Assembly (NCBI GenBank): GCA_039654915.1
Contig: CM077593.1
Span: 41,944,501 to 42,008,500 of the forward strand
Direction of reading: 5' to 3'
Source of the DNA: Aquilaria yunnanensis
Lineage: Eukaryota > Streptophyta > Magnoliopsida > Malvales > Thymelaeaceae
DNA: 64,000 nt
The notes under the pieces were generated by a model, which worked only from the letters and a program-made list of their open reading frames with translations, was not told the DNA's origin and searched no databases. Position 1 is the first letter of the stretch. Every line of letters starts with the position of its first letter. Below, in pieces: positions 18,140 to 31,100 of the stretch. A program made the position numbers and the translations under genes.

Positions 18140-21100
18140 CTAGTTTGCAGAAGGTACAAGCTTAACTGCAACATAATTATCATCACTGATAGCCAGCACT
18201 GTGCTACCTGGAGGGTGTTTCATGTTTGCAAGACGTGAGTGAACTATAACCCGGTTGCGGGACATTCTTGATTCAGTTGGTTGTTCGTTGCTCGAATTGG
18301 TGGTAACTGAGGAATCAGGAGCTGGGCAAGCAGAATATTGGTTTACTTCAGGCGGAAGTTCAAGCTCCATAGGCAGTGAGCACAGAACACCCATCGAACT
18401 CAAATCTTCCATCACTGGCTGTGGAAATGAATGGAGCCGACGACTGTCGAAAACGTTATTATCTGACAACAGATCAATAGCACAACATGAGGCCAAAACT
18501 ACAGCTCAGGGTTAAATAGACATGAAATTCTTAAGGGAAAACATTCAACTGTATCTTCCTAGTAGAGCAAAGCTGAGTGCACACAGCAGCAGAAGCGGCG
18601 TAGATCAACCTTGAATTTTGTAAGAAAATGATTGCCCATCCCAATAAGTAGTGTTTCAATGTCAACAAGTTATTTACAATCTCAGCATGTAAACCAAATC
18701 AATCGTTTATCCAAGGATTAACAATAACCTGGTCATTCCAAGAACAGTGTTCTACTGTTGAATACCAATTACTAATGCTCCTCGGAAAAGCTACAGCTGG
18801 TAACGAGTAGTTGATTTAGCGAAAATTAAAGCAGAAGCTTCTGCCTTTTAAAATATATAAACATTTGGTAAATCACAATCTGAATTCCATTACAAATGAA
18901 GATAACCATTTGATAGCATACCAATATAAGTACCAACCACTTTGATGGAAAGAGATTACAGTGTAGCAGAACTTTTACTGACTTTAATTCCTTCTAGATG
19001 TTCTGTACCTGCTACTATACAAAATTATGATACGTCTGATGTTGGAAACACGAAAAGTTTTATGTCCCAACATCTACTATTCATCTGGTTAGGAAACAGA
19101 CAAGGAGGGTAGAGAGGATGGCTTTAGGCCCTTTTTTATGTCAGCATCATCTATTGCTAATTTTCTATACAGAGCCTAAACTCCAGTATGAAATATTGAC
19201 AGGAAAGCTGTAGGCTTATACTAGTATCAGAACTCGCACCAGCATAAGCACAAACAAAATGGTTATAACAATTACATACATAAGATTTTACCTCTGAACA
19301 TTACTGCTGGCTCAGATGAAGTTAAGCTACAATTATGCAAAAGGTTGACTTGAGGTCTAGCATTCTCTTGTGGCTCGGCATCAACAGTTAAATGCAAACC
19401 AGAAGGCTCAGGTGTCCCCGTTTCTTGATTGGCTGGAGTGGAAGCTGTAGAGTTCTGATCTTGTCTTGCTAGAAGATAAGGCATAGAGTCAATAGTATTG
19501 TTGCACTACTCAAAATAAGGAACAGAATGCAGGAAAACAGTTAAGCTCTTGTTTCTTTTATCTGTATATTCACATGTCCTTGAGAACAACTGGCACTGGC
19601 ATACAGCTGAACAAACAGAGGTGGAGAAAAGATTAACTTATTACTTACACCCATTCAAGATGGTGAAAGCAACTTTGGCAGAAGAGATCTCAGCCTGCCT
19701 TTTGGTCCTTGCATGCTCTCCTGTGAATGATTCTCCATCTACGAACACTGAGGAAACAAATGATGGAGCATGAGCTTCACCAGACATGGTTGTAGTGTAA
19801 ACAGGCATTTGACAAGCTCTCTTTTGGGCCAGTTCTTGCAGGAGATTCTTGTAGAAGCCAGAGTCTTCCTGCAGAAAAACAAGAATTTCAGAAAGCAAAT
19901 ACAGGGATGAAGCTATATGCATACAATTAACACTGAAATACTTCCTTTCAAATTTGAATCAAATCAACACCTGCACATTTTCTCCACTGAAGATACGCCT
20001 ATTTAATGTATTAATTCAGTGTAATCAAACAAATCTATGGCAGAACCATGAAGCTGCATATAATATAGAGCTATCCACATTCAACAGAATAAATATTTGC
20101 TCTTAAAGGGGATAAAGTAATCAACTTGAATTGAAGTGTTAGATGTAAGAAACAAAACAACTGGAGTTAGACCTCTTCAAGTCCATGTAGTGAAAAAGAG
20201 GCCAATGCAACCTTCGCAGCTGCATGTTCAGCATCCTTTATAGTTGAGAAAGATTCAGAACTCTCGAAAGTCTCTCCATCAACTATAACCTTACACTTGA
20301 AACGTCTTGCATGGGGTGGTCCCTCACACTCACAACAATAAACAGGAAGATGTAGCTCTTTCTTTTGAGTGAAGTTTTGCAGCATATTCTTATATAAGTG
20401 ATGCATGTCTGCCAACAAATAAAGAAATAAAAATTCAGTTGCCAGTCGATGTGATGAACAAAACAAATATTATGGTGAAAATCATAAATAAGGACAAACA
20501 TAACCAGAATTATAAAATGAGTATCTGCATGTGAAGCGTCTTGAATATTTTGGTGACCGGCTTTTTCCTTCAATCATCAGTACAAGTCGAATTAAGACAA
20601 GCATAAGATATACTCAAGACTATAGATGGATGTTGAGGAAGATCCTGAACATTTAGCAGCAATCGGCCTTCTTCCCGCACTACTGATGCAAGTGGAACTA
20701 ACAACAAAATCAATGGAAACTTAAGTTTCAGCTTTATTAACATGCCTAAAATAGAACCAAAAGAACACCATTTACGATGCACATAAACACATACAAGATT
20801 GAGAAAAAAAGGAGAGAACAAGTGAAAATTTTTCCATAGAGAATCATGAATAGTTCTTCCAATCAACAATTAATTACAAAGTTTCAAACAAGAAGTAAAA
20901 AATTTCCATAAGAGTGAATCATTGACCTATATGCCATATTTCATCATTTGGCTAAGAAGTAGGAATTTCTTATTCCAATGGGTTTTAGGTTGGAGGTAAT
21001 TGCAAGTAAAGAAAGGAAAATAAACAAATAAATAAAAGACTAGTAGAGTGTGGTATAGATGGCTCTTTTGAAGCGATATGGAATCAGTCCTACCTTTGAC

Positions 21101-22376
21101 TCTGCCATTGTCTGGGGTTTTTAGTAATGTATTGTTGGACACACTACCACCTGAACCAAGAGTTGTGTTTAAAGAACCTGCAAGACAGAATCAACTCAAC
21201 ATCATTTGTACAAAATATGGAAAGCTTGAAATGCTGTCTAGTTAGAAGATCTCATTATATAATTATGCGTAAATTTGAACAACCTGCAATATACAGAAAT
21301 TTGATAACAAAGAAAGAGTGTTTTTCAGCACAATTAAGGATAAATTTTGATCACAAACTATGCAGATGGTGGAATGGATGTTTTCAAAACTAGATCCATC
21401 TAAAACAACAATATAAAAAATGTTAAACATAACCATCTACAATTCAGAAACTAAAAAACACTTGGGCATTATTTGCATGAAATTTAAAAATTTTCCAATG
21501 ATTTTTTTCTCTTGCTCAACTCACCTAAAGCAACCAACAGAAACCTCAATGAGAGAACATATATTGGCCTGTGATCAATGAATTCTACATTAACTCCAAC
21601 CTTATAGACCCACCCAGAAAAATCTTTTCAAAATCGCTAACCCCTTCAAAGTACATCCTTCTCGAGCAAAGAAAGGGCTATTTAAAAAGCCAATAACCAA
21701 TACATATATGTATATATAAAGCTAAAAGTCGCATTAAATGACATGAAAACTGCAACTGTCAGGTAAATTAGTTTGAAAATGATGTAAACATAAAGAATAT
21801 AGCCACTGGCGCAAAACAGGCACCGGTTTGGCGCCACATCCAGAGCACTATTCATTAAAATTATTATACAAGTGAAATAGGATTCACAAAGCCGACCCAT
21901 CTGAAATGGTTTTGGCACTTTCTTAAGCATCAGTATACAGCATAAATTACCAAAGAATCATAAACTAAGGAGAATAAATCACATACCCAATTTGTTTTTT
22001 TTTTCCTTTAACAAAAGAAGAAGAAGAAGAAGAAAATTAATCATTCTGTTCCGCAATCCAATCAAACTAGAACGTCCCATTTATTCTACGTGCGCGTGAA
22101 ACAACCGAAAACACAAACGAACCAAAGAAAATGGAATTCGAGACGGCGGAGGGCACCTGGGACGGGGGCCGTGAAGTGAAGGAAGGCGTTGCGAGCAGCG
22201 TCGTTCTGGGCCTCCTTGGAGGTTCTGCAGAACTCTGGCGACTCGAAGGTGGAGCCATTGACGGAGACGGTGGCTTTGAAGAGGGGATGATGATCGAGTC
22301 CGTGCTTCGAGACTTCGTACTTTGGAAGCTCCCACGCTTGTTTCTGGCACAGCTCCTGCAGCTTCGACTTGTACAT
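18140..22376 (-). CDS. Double-stranded RNA-binding protein (DRB family), three dsRBDs, seven exons
   Basis: Exons on the minus strand: 22376-22157, 21177-21094, 20697-20614, 20408-20173, 19868-19649, 19468-19292 and 18498-18140. All introns are GT-AG and phases agree, giving 1380 nt (459 aa). dsRBD1 is about aa 1-70 (MYKSKLQELCQKQ, HPLFKATVSVNGSTFES), dsRBD2 about 131-205 (HLYKNMLQNF, RRFKCKVIVDGETFES, AEHAAAKVAL) and dsRBD3 about 211-281 (FYKNLLQELAQKR, SSVFVDGESFTGE, AEISSAKVAF). A low-complexity tail follows, ending in ISDDNYVAVKLVPSAN. DRB proteins bind dsRNA and help Dicer-like enzymes in miRNA and siRNA production. Three domains is more than the two of HYL1/DRB1; which DRB clade this belongs to needs a tree. 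The start is the first ATG in frame; only GTG lies upstream. No disabling change was seen, so the gene looks intact. Confidence 0.93.
22015..22036 (+). repeat. (AAG)n microsatellite in DRB intron 1
   Basis: About seven AAG units in the first intron (979 bp) of the dsRNA-binding gene, likely length-variable. Confidence 0.9.
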
Positions 22377-24400
22377 TGTCCCCTTCACTTCCGGGCTTCC
22401 CTGATCGAAAAACGCCTTTATCACCAGCGAATCTCACGAGGGATGTTCCAACTTCCGAGGGACGGGATAAATTACTGTGGAAGAAATTCTTTGATTGCTC
22501 TTTATTTCTCGTTTATTACTATCGAGGGAGAATTACCAAACTTCCATTAGCCTTTGTGTGTCTGAGCGAATCTGCCACTATACTTTTCTTTCCTACTAAT
22601 TTGCCACTCGTAGTCATAGGATTGAATATGCCACTATTGTTATATTTGGCGGGTGCATATGCCATGGTTCATTAAAAAGCTAACTGGAAAATGGAAAAAA
22701 AACTCAAGTAATTTAGCCTCTCTTGTTTTTTGCACAATTCAAAAGATAAAATATGAAATTTTAAAAATATTTGAAAAAAGGAAAAAAAATGCTCCTCTAT
22801 CTCATTTTCTATGACCCTTTCTAACCATTTCTTAAAAAGAAACAGGTACTTCCAATTATAACATTTAGAAATGGACAACAAAATGAATTTTTTTAAAATA
22901 GTAATTGCATTAATAAGTTAGACCTTCAAATTTCATGAGATTTTTGCCAGTTGAGAAGGAATGATGATGGAGAGCAATGGAGGACATGGAATTGTGAAAA
23001 TGGTCAACAAAAGAGATGATGGGTAGTGGTGATCATCATCCTAAAATATCTCCAACTACTCCTACTTAACCAAACTTAGCTCTTTTGTCACTTTGGCTCT
23101 CAAACTTTATTTTGCTCACTTAGGTCACTCTTTCCCTTCTTTAAATCATCCCTTTTTGGTCCCTATGAAAGTTTTTTCTTGCCTTCATACTTATCTCTTA
23201 GCCACTAAAGCCATCTTTTGCCTTTTAAAACACACTAGCTCAAATTTTACACCTAGTGCATTTTGCCCCTTTCATTATCACTTTTGATTCAAATAGCTAG
23301 AAATACTTTTAGTCTTAACTTATTTAGCCACAAACACTTACATGTCGCAAAATTTACCAAAATTACATCTAGGCCACTAAATCATGCGAAAATCATCATT
23401 ACCCCTCTTACCATTAGGTACCATTTCACATTTAGTAACTCAACTTAACCTTACTTAGCTTACTTTTCTTGCTTAATAAAAACCTGTTTGAGGAAACTAA
23501 CTTAGGATTTATTTAACTTGGCATCCAAGCTAGGGGAAGTACATGGAGGGCCTCTGCATAGTGGAAGCATGTATGGCTTGTTTATGGAGCCAAATTATGA
23601 GCTCAATGTGTGGCAAATCTGTTGACATATTAGCTTGCTTTATGTGGCGAGATATTTTAACTAAAGTGGCAGTGGTCTAAAGCTTGTTATAGCTTGTCTA
23701 TGGAGTTCCCTGGTTAAAAAGTTAAGGAAGAATTTTGCAACCACAAATGGGGGGCACAAAAATTTTAAGATATAGATAGAGCCATGTCATTTTAACATTG
23801 ACCCCAAACAAGGCTCATACAAGGAAGAGGCCACCTATTCGATTTTGGTATTGAGTAAGACCTCTTTTTCTGTAATGGCAATGAGTAAGACCGTTTTATT
23901 TTTATTTTTTTGCATCAGGCAACAAGTCAGACTGTATTGAGGCTAGGGCCTCTCGCATTGGGACTAAGGTCGCTAGTCTTTTAGAGGGCCTTCTGACGGG
24001 GTAACTGTTACCACCTCACAAAATGGGAGAATTACAAGTGTGTCATAATGGCTAAAAACCATTATATTGTGTAATTCTCACCATAGTGATTGAAGTGTGA
24101 GGGGTAAAAGGCATGATCAACACCTCCTTAAAAGTGTTCCAAGTTGGTAACTTGGTCCCCAAGAAAAGCCTTAAGGATTGCTTGTTTGTCAAGCAACCTA
24201 TGGACTTTTTTTGTAAGATTTTGGAAATTCGGGTACTCAATTGCAAAACTCTCAAGAAAGAGACTTGGAGAGTTATGGGAAGGATATAAATGGTATGAAA
24301 GTGCTATTGGAGGACCAAATTACTCATGGAAGACAAGTTTGGACAAAGGAAACACTAAAGGCAATAAGGACCTAAATGTCCTAGTGTAAACCTTAAGGTG
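22377..24400. other. Promoter side of the DRB gene and gene-free DNA
   Basis: The first few hundred bases are the presumed 5' UTR and promoter of the minus-strand DRB gene; I could not place a convincing TATA box. Beyond about 22700 the sequence is AT-rich with only short, motif-free frames. Confidence 0.5.
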
Positions 24401-24419
24401 TTCAAGCTTTTGACTTAAG

Positions 24420-26500
24420 TCTAAGGGTGGAATTGTGGGGTTATCTCACCATGGGGGAGGCAGCCAAGACTTGATAATTAGTCAAAAATGTTGGGCACAT
24501 GTGTACCAATGAATTTAAGACAAAAAAACCATAATTAGTGAGAAAGAAAATGACATAAAGCAAAGTTAAGCTTGTTAAGTGTGTTTTGTGCCCTTAAGCT
24601 CATTTAAGGTCATTTAAGTGGCCAAATCACTTATCCCTCTCTCATTTTCATCCTCCCCCAGCCCAAGAACACAACCATACTTCCTCCATAGCCACCACAC
24701 CTTCAAACTTGCAATTGATTGAAATTGAAGGCAAAAAAAAACAATTGGAAGCAAACTAGAGCTATTTCTTGGATATTTCAAGGATCAAGCTTGATTTTCG
24801 GCCTACCCACTTTGGTAAGGGTTTTCTTGCTCTCATGTTTTCTGTATTTTCAAGCAACTGTGGAGCTAGGGCTAAGCTTGGAAGAGAGCCATGAGCTTGA
24901 TGAACCAAGCTTAGTGAGGGGAGTGCACTTATTGAAGGTTTTGTGACCTAGTGTCAAGTGTACAATGATGGCAGTGAAGTAAGGGTTTCTAGAGAACAAA
25001 GTTAGTACTAACTACTCTTAAAATCCTCCTAAGACCAAGCATTAGCTTGAGGAGGGCTGCCATAGTGATTTGGTTATGTTTATTATGTGTTTTATGGACT
25101 AACCTATGGTATATCCTGTTGCCACATTTCATGTGTTTATTGTTTGTGTTTGGCTGCTGCATTTGGTTGCTATATCTTGTATATATGCTTTGTGGTTTTT
25201 GTGTTTTAGTGTCTTTGGATGCAGGTTTTAATGAGGATCACATTATCTTAAGAAACCAAGTGTTACCCTTACTAAGTTTTCAATGAAACTTACTCCCCTC
25301 AATTTTGTCATTTCAGGTCCAGCAGAAAGATCACCTTCAAACTAACCTTTGTGGTTTGAGTTTTGATCTAAAATCTTACGTACATGAACTTCTGTATATC
25401 TAGTTATGATCTGGAAAGTTTGGTGACTTTAGGAGCACATTTGGTTTTTTTAATGGTGATACTTATTGTGTTGTGCAGCAGCTGTCCAGCATCCTATTTT
25501 TGGAGTCCATTGTGTCTCAGGACCTCCTGTAACCTAGGGTGTGTATTTAGCTGAGTTAAGACAATATTGTAGTGCATGTATGCATGTACATGTAGTGTTT
25601 GTAAAATGAGACAAGTATGTGAACATTTGAGTAATGTTTTGGCTATGTAAGTGATGTGGTGCAAAGCTGCCTAAGTGTGAATGATGGGCTGCTTACTTGT
25701 AAATTCTATTTTGGCCACATAAAATTGTTAAAAGAAAAGGAATGTAATTCCTATGTGTAATGGACATACATGGGATAGCCTTGGAGGGCTTCCCCCTTGT
25801 GAGTGAAGTGTTTGCATGGTTTGGAAAAATTGTATGGGCAAAATGGTCCAAAAGTTGCCAAAATTTTGACTATAGACCTAAAGTTTAATATCTCCTTGTG
25901 TAGAATGAATCTTGGTATGAAATTTTGACCACACCTAGAGAACGTCTAGAGGTTGAACTGGGATTTGGAATTTCTAGATTAGAGCTCTGTAGACAAAGTT
26001 ATGACATTGCAAAATTGGCTAAGTTACTATTCATTTGGTCAGAATTTTGTAACCAACTTAAAAAATCCATAACTTGGTCCATAGGTGGGCTATTGATGTA
26101 AAAAAAAATTTCTTGGTTTGCTCTAAGTCTCTACTTGATAATGGAGCAAAGAAAACAAAGAGGTATGTGGCTAGAATGATGCAGTTTATTAGTAGAAATT
26201 ACAGGTGCAGTAGTTGGTCACTAGAACTTAACAAGATTGCCTAATGTGTGGAAGCCAAAACTAAGACTTGTGCTAGTGTTTTCCTTCTTTGCTACCATGG
26301 TGGTCATGAAATGTGAATATGTGTGTGATGGTTGGACCAATATGCATGTATTTACATAGTGCCCAAGAGAGCCACTTGGGTATGCACACTAAGGGTAGTG
26401 TTCTGATGGCCTACAGAACATTACCAATCCTGGGAGTTTAAATGCACAGTTTTGGCACCATAACTGGACTAACCCGGAGTGGGTAACAGTAAACACCCAG
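24420..26500 (+). repeat. LTR-like noncoding DNA, limits unknown
   Basis: Sequence style resembles long plant LTRs: gene-free, with ACCAAGTGTTACCCTTACTA followed within about 60 bases by TTGTCATTTCAGGTCC (25255-25320), like the paired CTACTGAGT and TTTTCAGG motifs of the family L LTR. No terminal repeat pair or duplication was found, so this is a tentative call. Confidence 0.3.
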
Positions 26501-26514
26501 GAACCTAGCATTTT

Positions 26515-26605
26515 GAAGAAGGCACCCATGTGGAAGGAACTCATTGGGGACTTGACCTCCTAAAGAAGAGCCCAAGGTTGTGGTAGCTTTCTGGGGACCT
26601 AGTGA
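26515..26605 (+). repeat. Outlying copies of the 27.6-kb minisatellite unit
   Basis: One to two copies of the unit (GTGGAAGGAACTCATTGGGG, then ACTTGACCTCCTAAAGAAGA) lie about 1 kb before the main array, separated from it by unrelated sequence. Confidence 0.6.
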
Positions 26606-27499
26606 TATGATTCTTGCTCCATGGATTTTTGCAAGATCTAGAACGTACCAATTTGCTTAATGATAAAATAGGAAAAATGATGATTGGAGGGAGAGGAGAA
26701 GATGGAAGAAATATGAGTTTAGGAAGGAAAGAAATTGAAGACAAATAAAAGAAAGGAAGAATTAGAAAGCACAAAGTACCAAGGAGTTTAAAAAGAACAA
26801 GAGAGGAGATAATTGCACAAACAACTTGTATTTTTATTCAAGGGTGATGAAGCTAGCGTAAAAGCCTTTCTTATAGTAGTTCCAGCCACTTGGTATTTGA
26901 ATCATAAGTCTTTAAGGCTTAGAAGTCCTAAAACTTACAAGTCCTAAACTATTTAGAAATTATATCTCAAATACACTAAAACAACTAAAAAACATGCCAT
27001 CCTTAGCCCAAAAAATGTCTAAACCGTGTCTCACTCAGAACACATGGTAAAATATGTAACATATCCAAAAATGATGGAAAATATGGCTGGGTCCTACAGA
27101 TGACCCATAGTAGCCCCTTGGGCTGCACTTTTAGCACAGTTGGTGCTTGGTTGGGGGTCTCGGTGCCTCAAGCTTAGGTATATGCTATCTTGCTGCATGG
27201 GCTATGTAAGACTACATGGGACACCTCCCAGCGGCATGGTACGCTAAGGTGTATGCTCCCTGGGTGTGTGTGAGATCTTGGGTAAACCTGCACTTTGATT
27301 CTTCAATAAATTCAAGAATTGTAGAGTTGCTCCAATTAAGGCCTTTAGTGCTCCCCATGCTATCTTTAGCTCGCTTAGCCTTCAATGACATGGGACTTCT
27401 GAGGCTTGGATCCTAGTTTAATTTATGTATCATAAGCCATATACCATGCTGCATTCTGTTATTAGTTTTGTAAATGAGTTCTAGTATGCTCAAAATTTT

Positions 27500-27605
27500 A
27501 TTAAAAGAAGCCATGTAAAGCCTCTTGAAGCTCTTTAGTTCACCTCCTAATCATAGGTCTAGATGTGAACTCCAATGGGTCCTTAGGCATTCTTGTATCT
27601 CTACC
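27500..27605 (-). pseudogene. Chromovirus pol C-terminal relic
   Basis: The minus strand encodes a stretch like RPMIRR then KELQEALHGF, matching the tail found after integrase in chromoviruses (usual form GPITRARAK followed by LQEAL). The same piece is present at 57290-57365. Nothing else of the element is convincingly readable here. Confidence 0.45.
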
Positions 27606-27639
27606 TTTTTTGCTAGTTGAGTTCATATCACCTAGCCTT

Positions 27640-28420
27640 CTAAAAAGGGTCCCCAGGCTGGAACAAGCTCTCTGGGGAGCTGGCCTCCTGAATAGAGCCA
27701 TCAGGTGAAGTGCAGCTCCTGAGGACCTAGCCTCATAAAGAAGCCACCCAAGTGAAGTAAGCTCCTTAGGTACCTATCCTCTTGAAGAAGGCCTATTGGT
27801 GGAGTGAGAAGTGAGCTCGTCAATGACCTGGTGTCCGGGAGAGGGCCCTTAGGCGAAGTGAACTTTTCTAGGGTCTAACCTCTTGAAAATGGCCCATTGG
27901 TAAGCTAAGCTCCCCGTAGACCTAACATCTTGAGGAGGGCCCCATTGGTAGGTTGAGAAGATAGTTAATTAAAGACTTGTCCTCTTTAATAGGGCCACTA
28001 GGTCAAGTGATCTATTTAGGGACCTAGCCTCCTAAATAAGGCCCCCTAGTGGAATGAGCTCCTTGGGAGCTGACAACTTTAAGAAGGCCCCTTGATGGAG
28101 TGAACTCCTTGGGGATCTTTCCTCCTATAGAAAGCCCCTAGGTGGAGTAAGCTTTCTAGGGACTTAGCCTCTTAAAGAAGGCGCCCAGGTAGAGTGAGCT
28201 CCCTAAGAACCTGGTTTCTTGAAAAAGGCCCCCAAGTGTAGTGACCTCCCCGAGGACCTAGCTCCTTGGACGATAGCACTTTTATATGAAAACCCCATAT
28301 ACTAACTTCTTGGATGATAGCCCTCGGGTGGAATGTGATCCTCGGAGACTAGCCTTTTTGACAATGACCTTGGGTGGAAAGGGAAGGCACCCCAAGAAGA
28401 CTGGCTTTGTAAAGGCCGTC
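27640..28420 (+). repeat. Minisatellite, unit about 50-60 bp, a dozen or more copies
   Basis: Consensus by eye: GGTGGAGTGAGCTCCTTGGG, then GACCTAGCCTCCTGAAGAAG, then GCCCCC. Copies are diverged, and the last ones (from about 28290) drift to GGATGATAGCCCTCGGGTGG. A related stretch recurs at 31010-31110. No coding sense. Confidence 0.85.
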
Positions 28421-31100
28421 CAAGTACTTCCCCTAGTTCAAACACCAAGGTAAGTGAATCCCAAGTTTAATTCTCAAAGAAGTATGTTATTAAACAAGTC
28501 AAGTAACTAAATTAAGCTCCATAAAGTTCCTAAATGTTAATTGTCACTTCAGAGTTGTAAGGGTAAAATGATAATATTGACTTAATTTATTGGTATGACT
28601 GAAATTTTGGTGAAATTAGGGTCAAGCAAGTGAAAGTGACTAGTTTTGACAAGGCCATAAGTGTTGTGACTCATTTGGACCAATAAGTAGTAAGAAAGGG
28701 CTAAGTTGCACTAAATAAGGAAGATGAGGGATTAATTGTTGGAAGGCTTCAAGTGTGTGGTTTAGCTTAGGGGCTAAGAAGAAACATTAGCACTCTCTCA
28801 TTTGAGGCTAACAAAATTGGTTTATGAGCTAAATAAAGAAGTTAAGCTAGGTTGATTAAGTGGGTAAGCTAGCTTAAGGGTTAAAAGAAAGTAAGGCATT
28901 TGGGATATTTTAGGATGAATGATAAAGGAGAGATCATTATTCACCTTATCCCTTACCAAGCCAATTTTATAGCTTTCTCAACCTTCACCTAATTCTACTT
29001 CAATCAACCCATTTATCCCAAGTTTACCTTAAATTTAAAAGCCCCGAGCTAGCACAACAAGCCTCTAGCCATCTTTTGAAGCATTTGGTGCATAGGAGTT
29101 GTTCTTAAGGGTTTTTAGAAAAATCTTTAAGGTAAGTCACTTCCTAAGTTTTGAGTTGCTTCCAAGGATGTCAATAAATTAGGTATGGTCTTGATAAACT
29201 AATTTTGGTGCCCAATTTTGAAGGAACTAGCCGTGGAAGCCATTGAAGCTATGATGGAGCTTATGGTGAATAATAAGCTTGATTTATGGAATTCTTTAAT
29301 TGAGGTAAGAGATTTAAGTTAAAGTTGTTAATTTAATGCACTCTTAAGTTTTTTTGGCTCTTGGGAGTAAGTTAAATTGAGTATAAGTTGATGGAAATAG
29401 TTTGGAAAATGTTTGGAACCAAGTTATACAAGTTTGGGGCAAGGGCCATTTCCTAAGTGGTGCGAACACACCATGGGATGATGCTTTTTGCATCACAGCC
29501 TCTCCTTAGCTATGTGAACACATAGCCTTCTGTTATGTAAACACCAATTCTAGAAAGCAGCCAAAACTTATGATGTGTACACATCAAGGGGCTGGTGCAT
29601 TCGCATCACCCATGCACCTAAGGGTTAAGTGTTCCTATAGTCCTAAACCACTTTATAGGGCTTAGGCAGGTCCCAACAAGGCTCATAAGCATCCTAAGAC
29701 TAAATCATGCATCAATAAGTGAGTAAAAAATGAGTGACTAAGAGAGCCAAGGGTAGGTGGATAAGTAGAGTAAAGGTCAAGAACCTCAAGGCATTAAGCC
29801 AGTACCTAAGAGGTCCTAACTAAGTCAATGAGCTTGGTAAGTGAATCTACTAAGCTGCCGAAGTCAAGTTCAAGGGAACTTAGTGAAGTTTGGGCACTAA
29901 GTTAATTACCTAACACAAAAAAGAAAGAAAGAAAGATACAGGTAAAATATGAGTGGGTGATGACGCGCTCTAAGTAGCCCATAAGAGGCAGGCAAGGTCA
30001 AGTAAGAAACGGCTTATTTAAGGCACTTATGAAGAAGACTTCATGGGTTTTAATCAAGTGCCAGCATTGGATACGAAGGCCATTATCCAAGTACCCTAGC
30101 TGTATGGGCTCATGGTAGTTAAGAGCACCTTTGGGTGTAATAAGGTCCTAAGTACATAAGCATGCGCATCCATTCTTCCATCCATCCATTCATCACATTG
30201 CATTATTGATTATTATTTGTTTATGCTTATTGAATGTTGTGTTGTATAATTTGTCTATTTGTTTGCACATGTATATTGCTTGCATGCTCACACATGTTTT
30301 CCATGTAGGTTCTAAATCTCCTACTGAGTACTTTTGAGTACTCACCTTTTAAGTGTTGCGCAGGTAATTAGGAGGCTAATCGGGCCTAACAGTTGGTAAT
30401 GGGCAGTTGTTAGTGCTAAGTTTTATTTTTTGTGAAGTTACTCTCTAAGTATGAATCTTGTGGTTAATAAATGCTTATAATGTAAGTTAGTACTAACCAA
30501 GGTGTTATCTTTTCAGCTTTCAAGTCTAAGTATACGTAAGGAAAGTGTGGCTTGCCACTTGAAGCTTGCTAGCTCGAGTGGAAAGCTAAGGATGGATCTT
30601 ATTAGATATTAATTTCTCAATTATATGTATGGTGTTTTTCATGCTAAATGTTACCTTTACTATTTTTCACTGGTCTGTATAACACTAGGGTTACATTTAG
30701 GTTCATATAAGGTTAAGTTGTATTGCACACAATTATTACTTGAAGTTAAAGTATCTATGGTTTTTAGGTTTTGGCTTGTTCTAACTTATATTTTATTAAT
30801 TAATGTGCCATGATTTTCCTCATTGTTTTATTTACTTGTTATTGCTTGGCCAGGATGACTAATGCCTATTTTCTGTGCAAGATAGGGTAAGTAATTAGTT
30901 GCACATAAAAAGTTTTAGATACTTCATGACTAATAACTAGGCAATTATAACCCGAGTGGGATTATAGTTCCCTAAGAGCCTACTAGTGGTAGTAAATTCA
31001 GGGCATTGGGACCCTCTTCTGCCACAGGCTTTTTTATGACAACCCTTGGGTGAATGAAACCCCTTGAATTGGGCTTTCAAGATGGCTTCCTAGAAGAGGG
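28421..31100 (+). repeat. LTR-like noncoding DNA, limits unknown
   Basis: Gene-free. It contains CTACTGAGTACTTTTGAGTA then TTAAGTGTTGCGCAGG (30320-30365), the same kind of motif pair found in the family L LTR and near 25260. A (GAAA)n patch lies at about 29920. No terminal repeats were identified. Confidence 0.3.

Noticed and set aside
22081..22437. Longer N-terminus for the DRB protein, starting near 22424
   Set aside because: The upstream frame begins with GTG, not ATG; the ATG at 22376 gives the usual MYK start of DRB proteins.
25047..25286. Short hydrophobic plus-strand frame
   Set aside because: Low-complexity T/G-rich translation in LTR-like DNA with no start context or homology.
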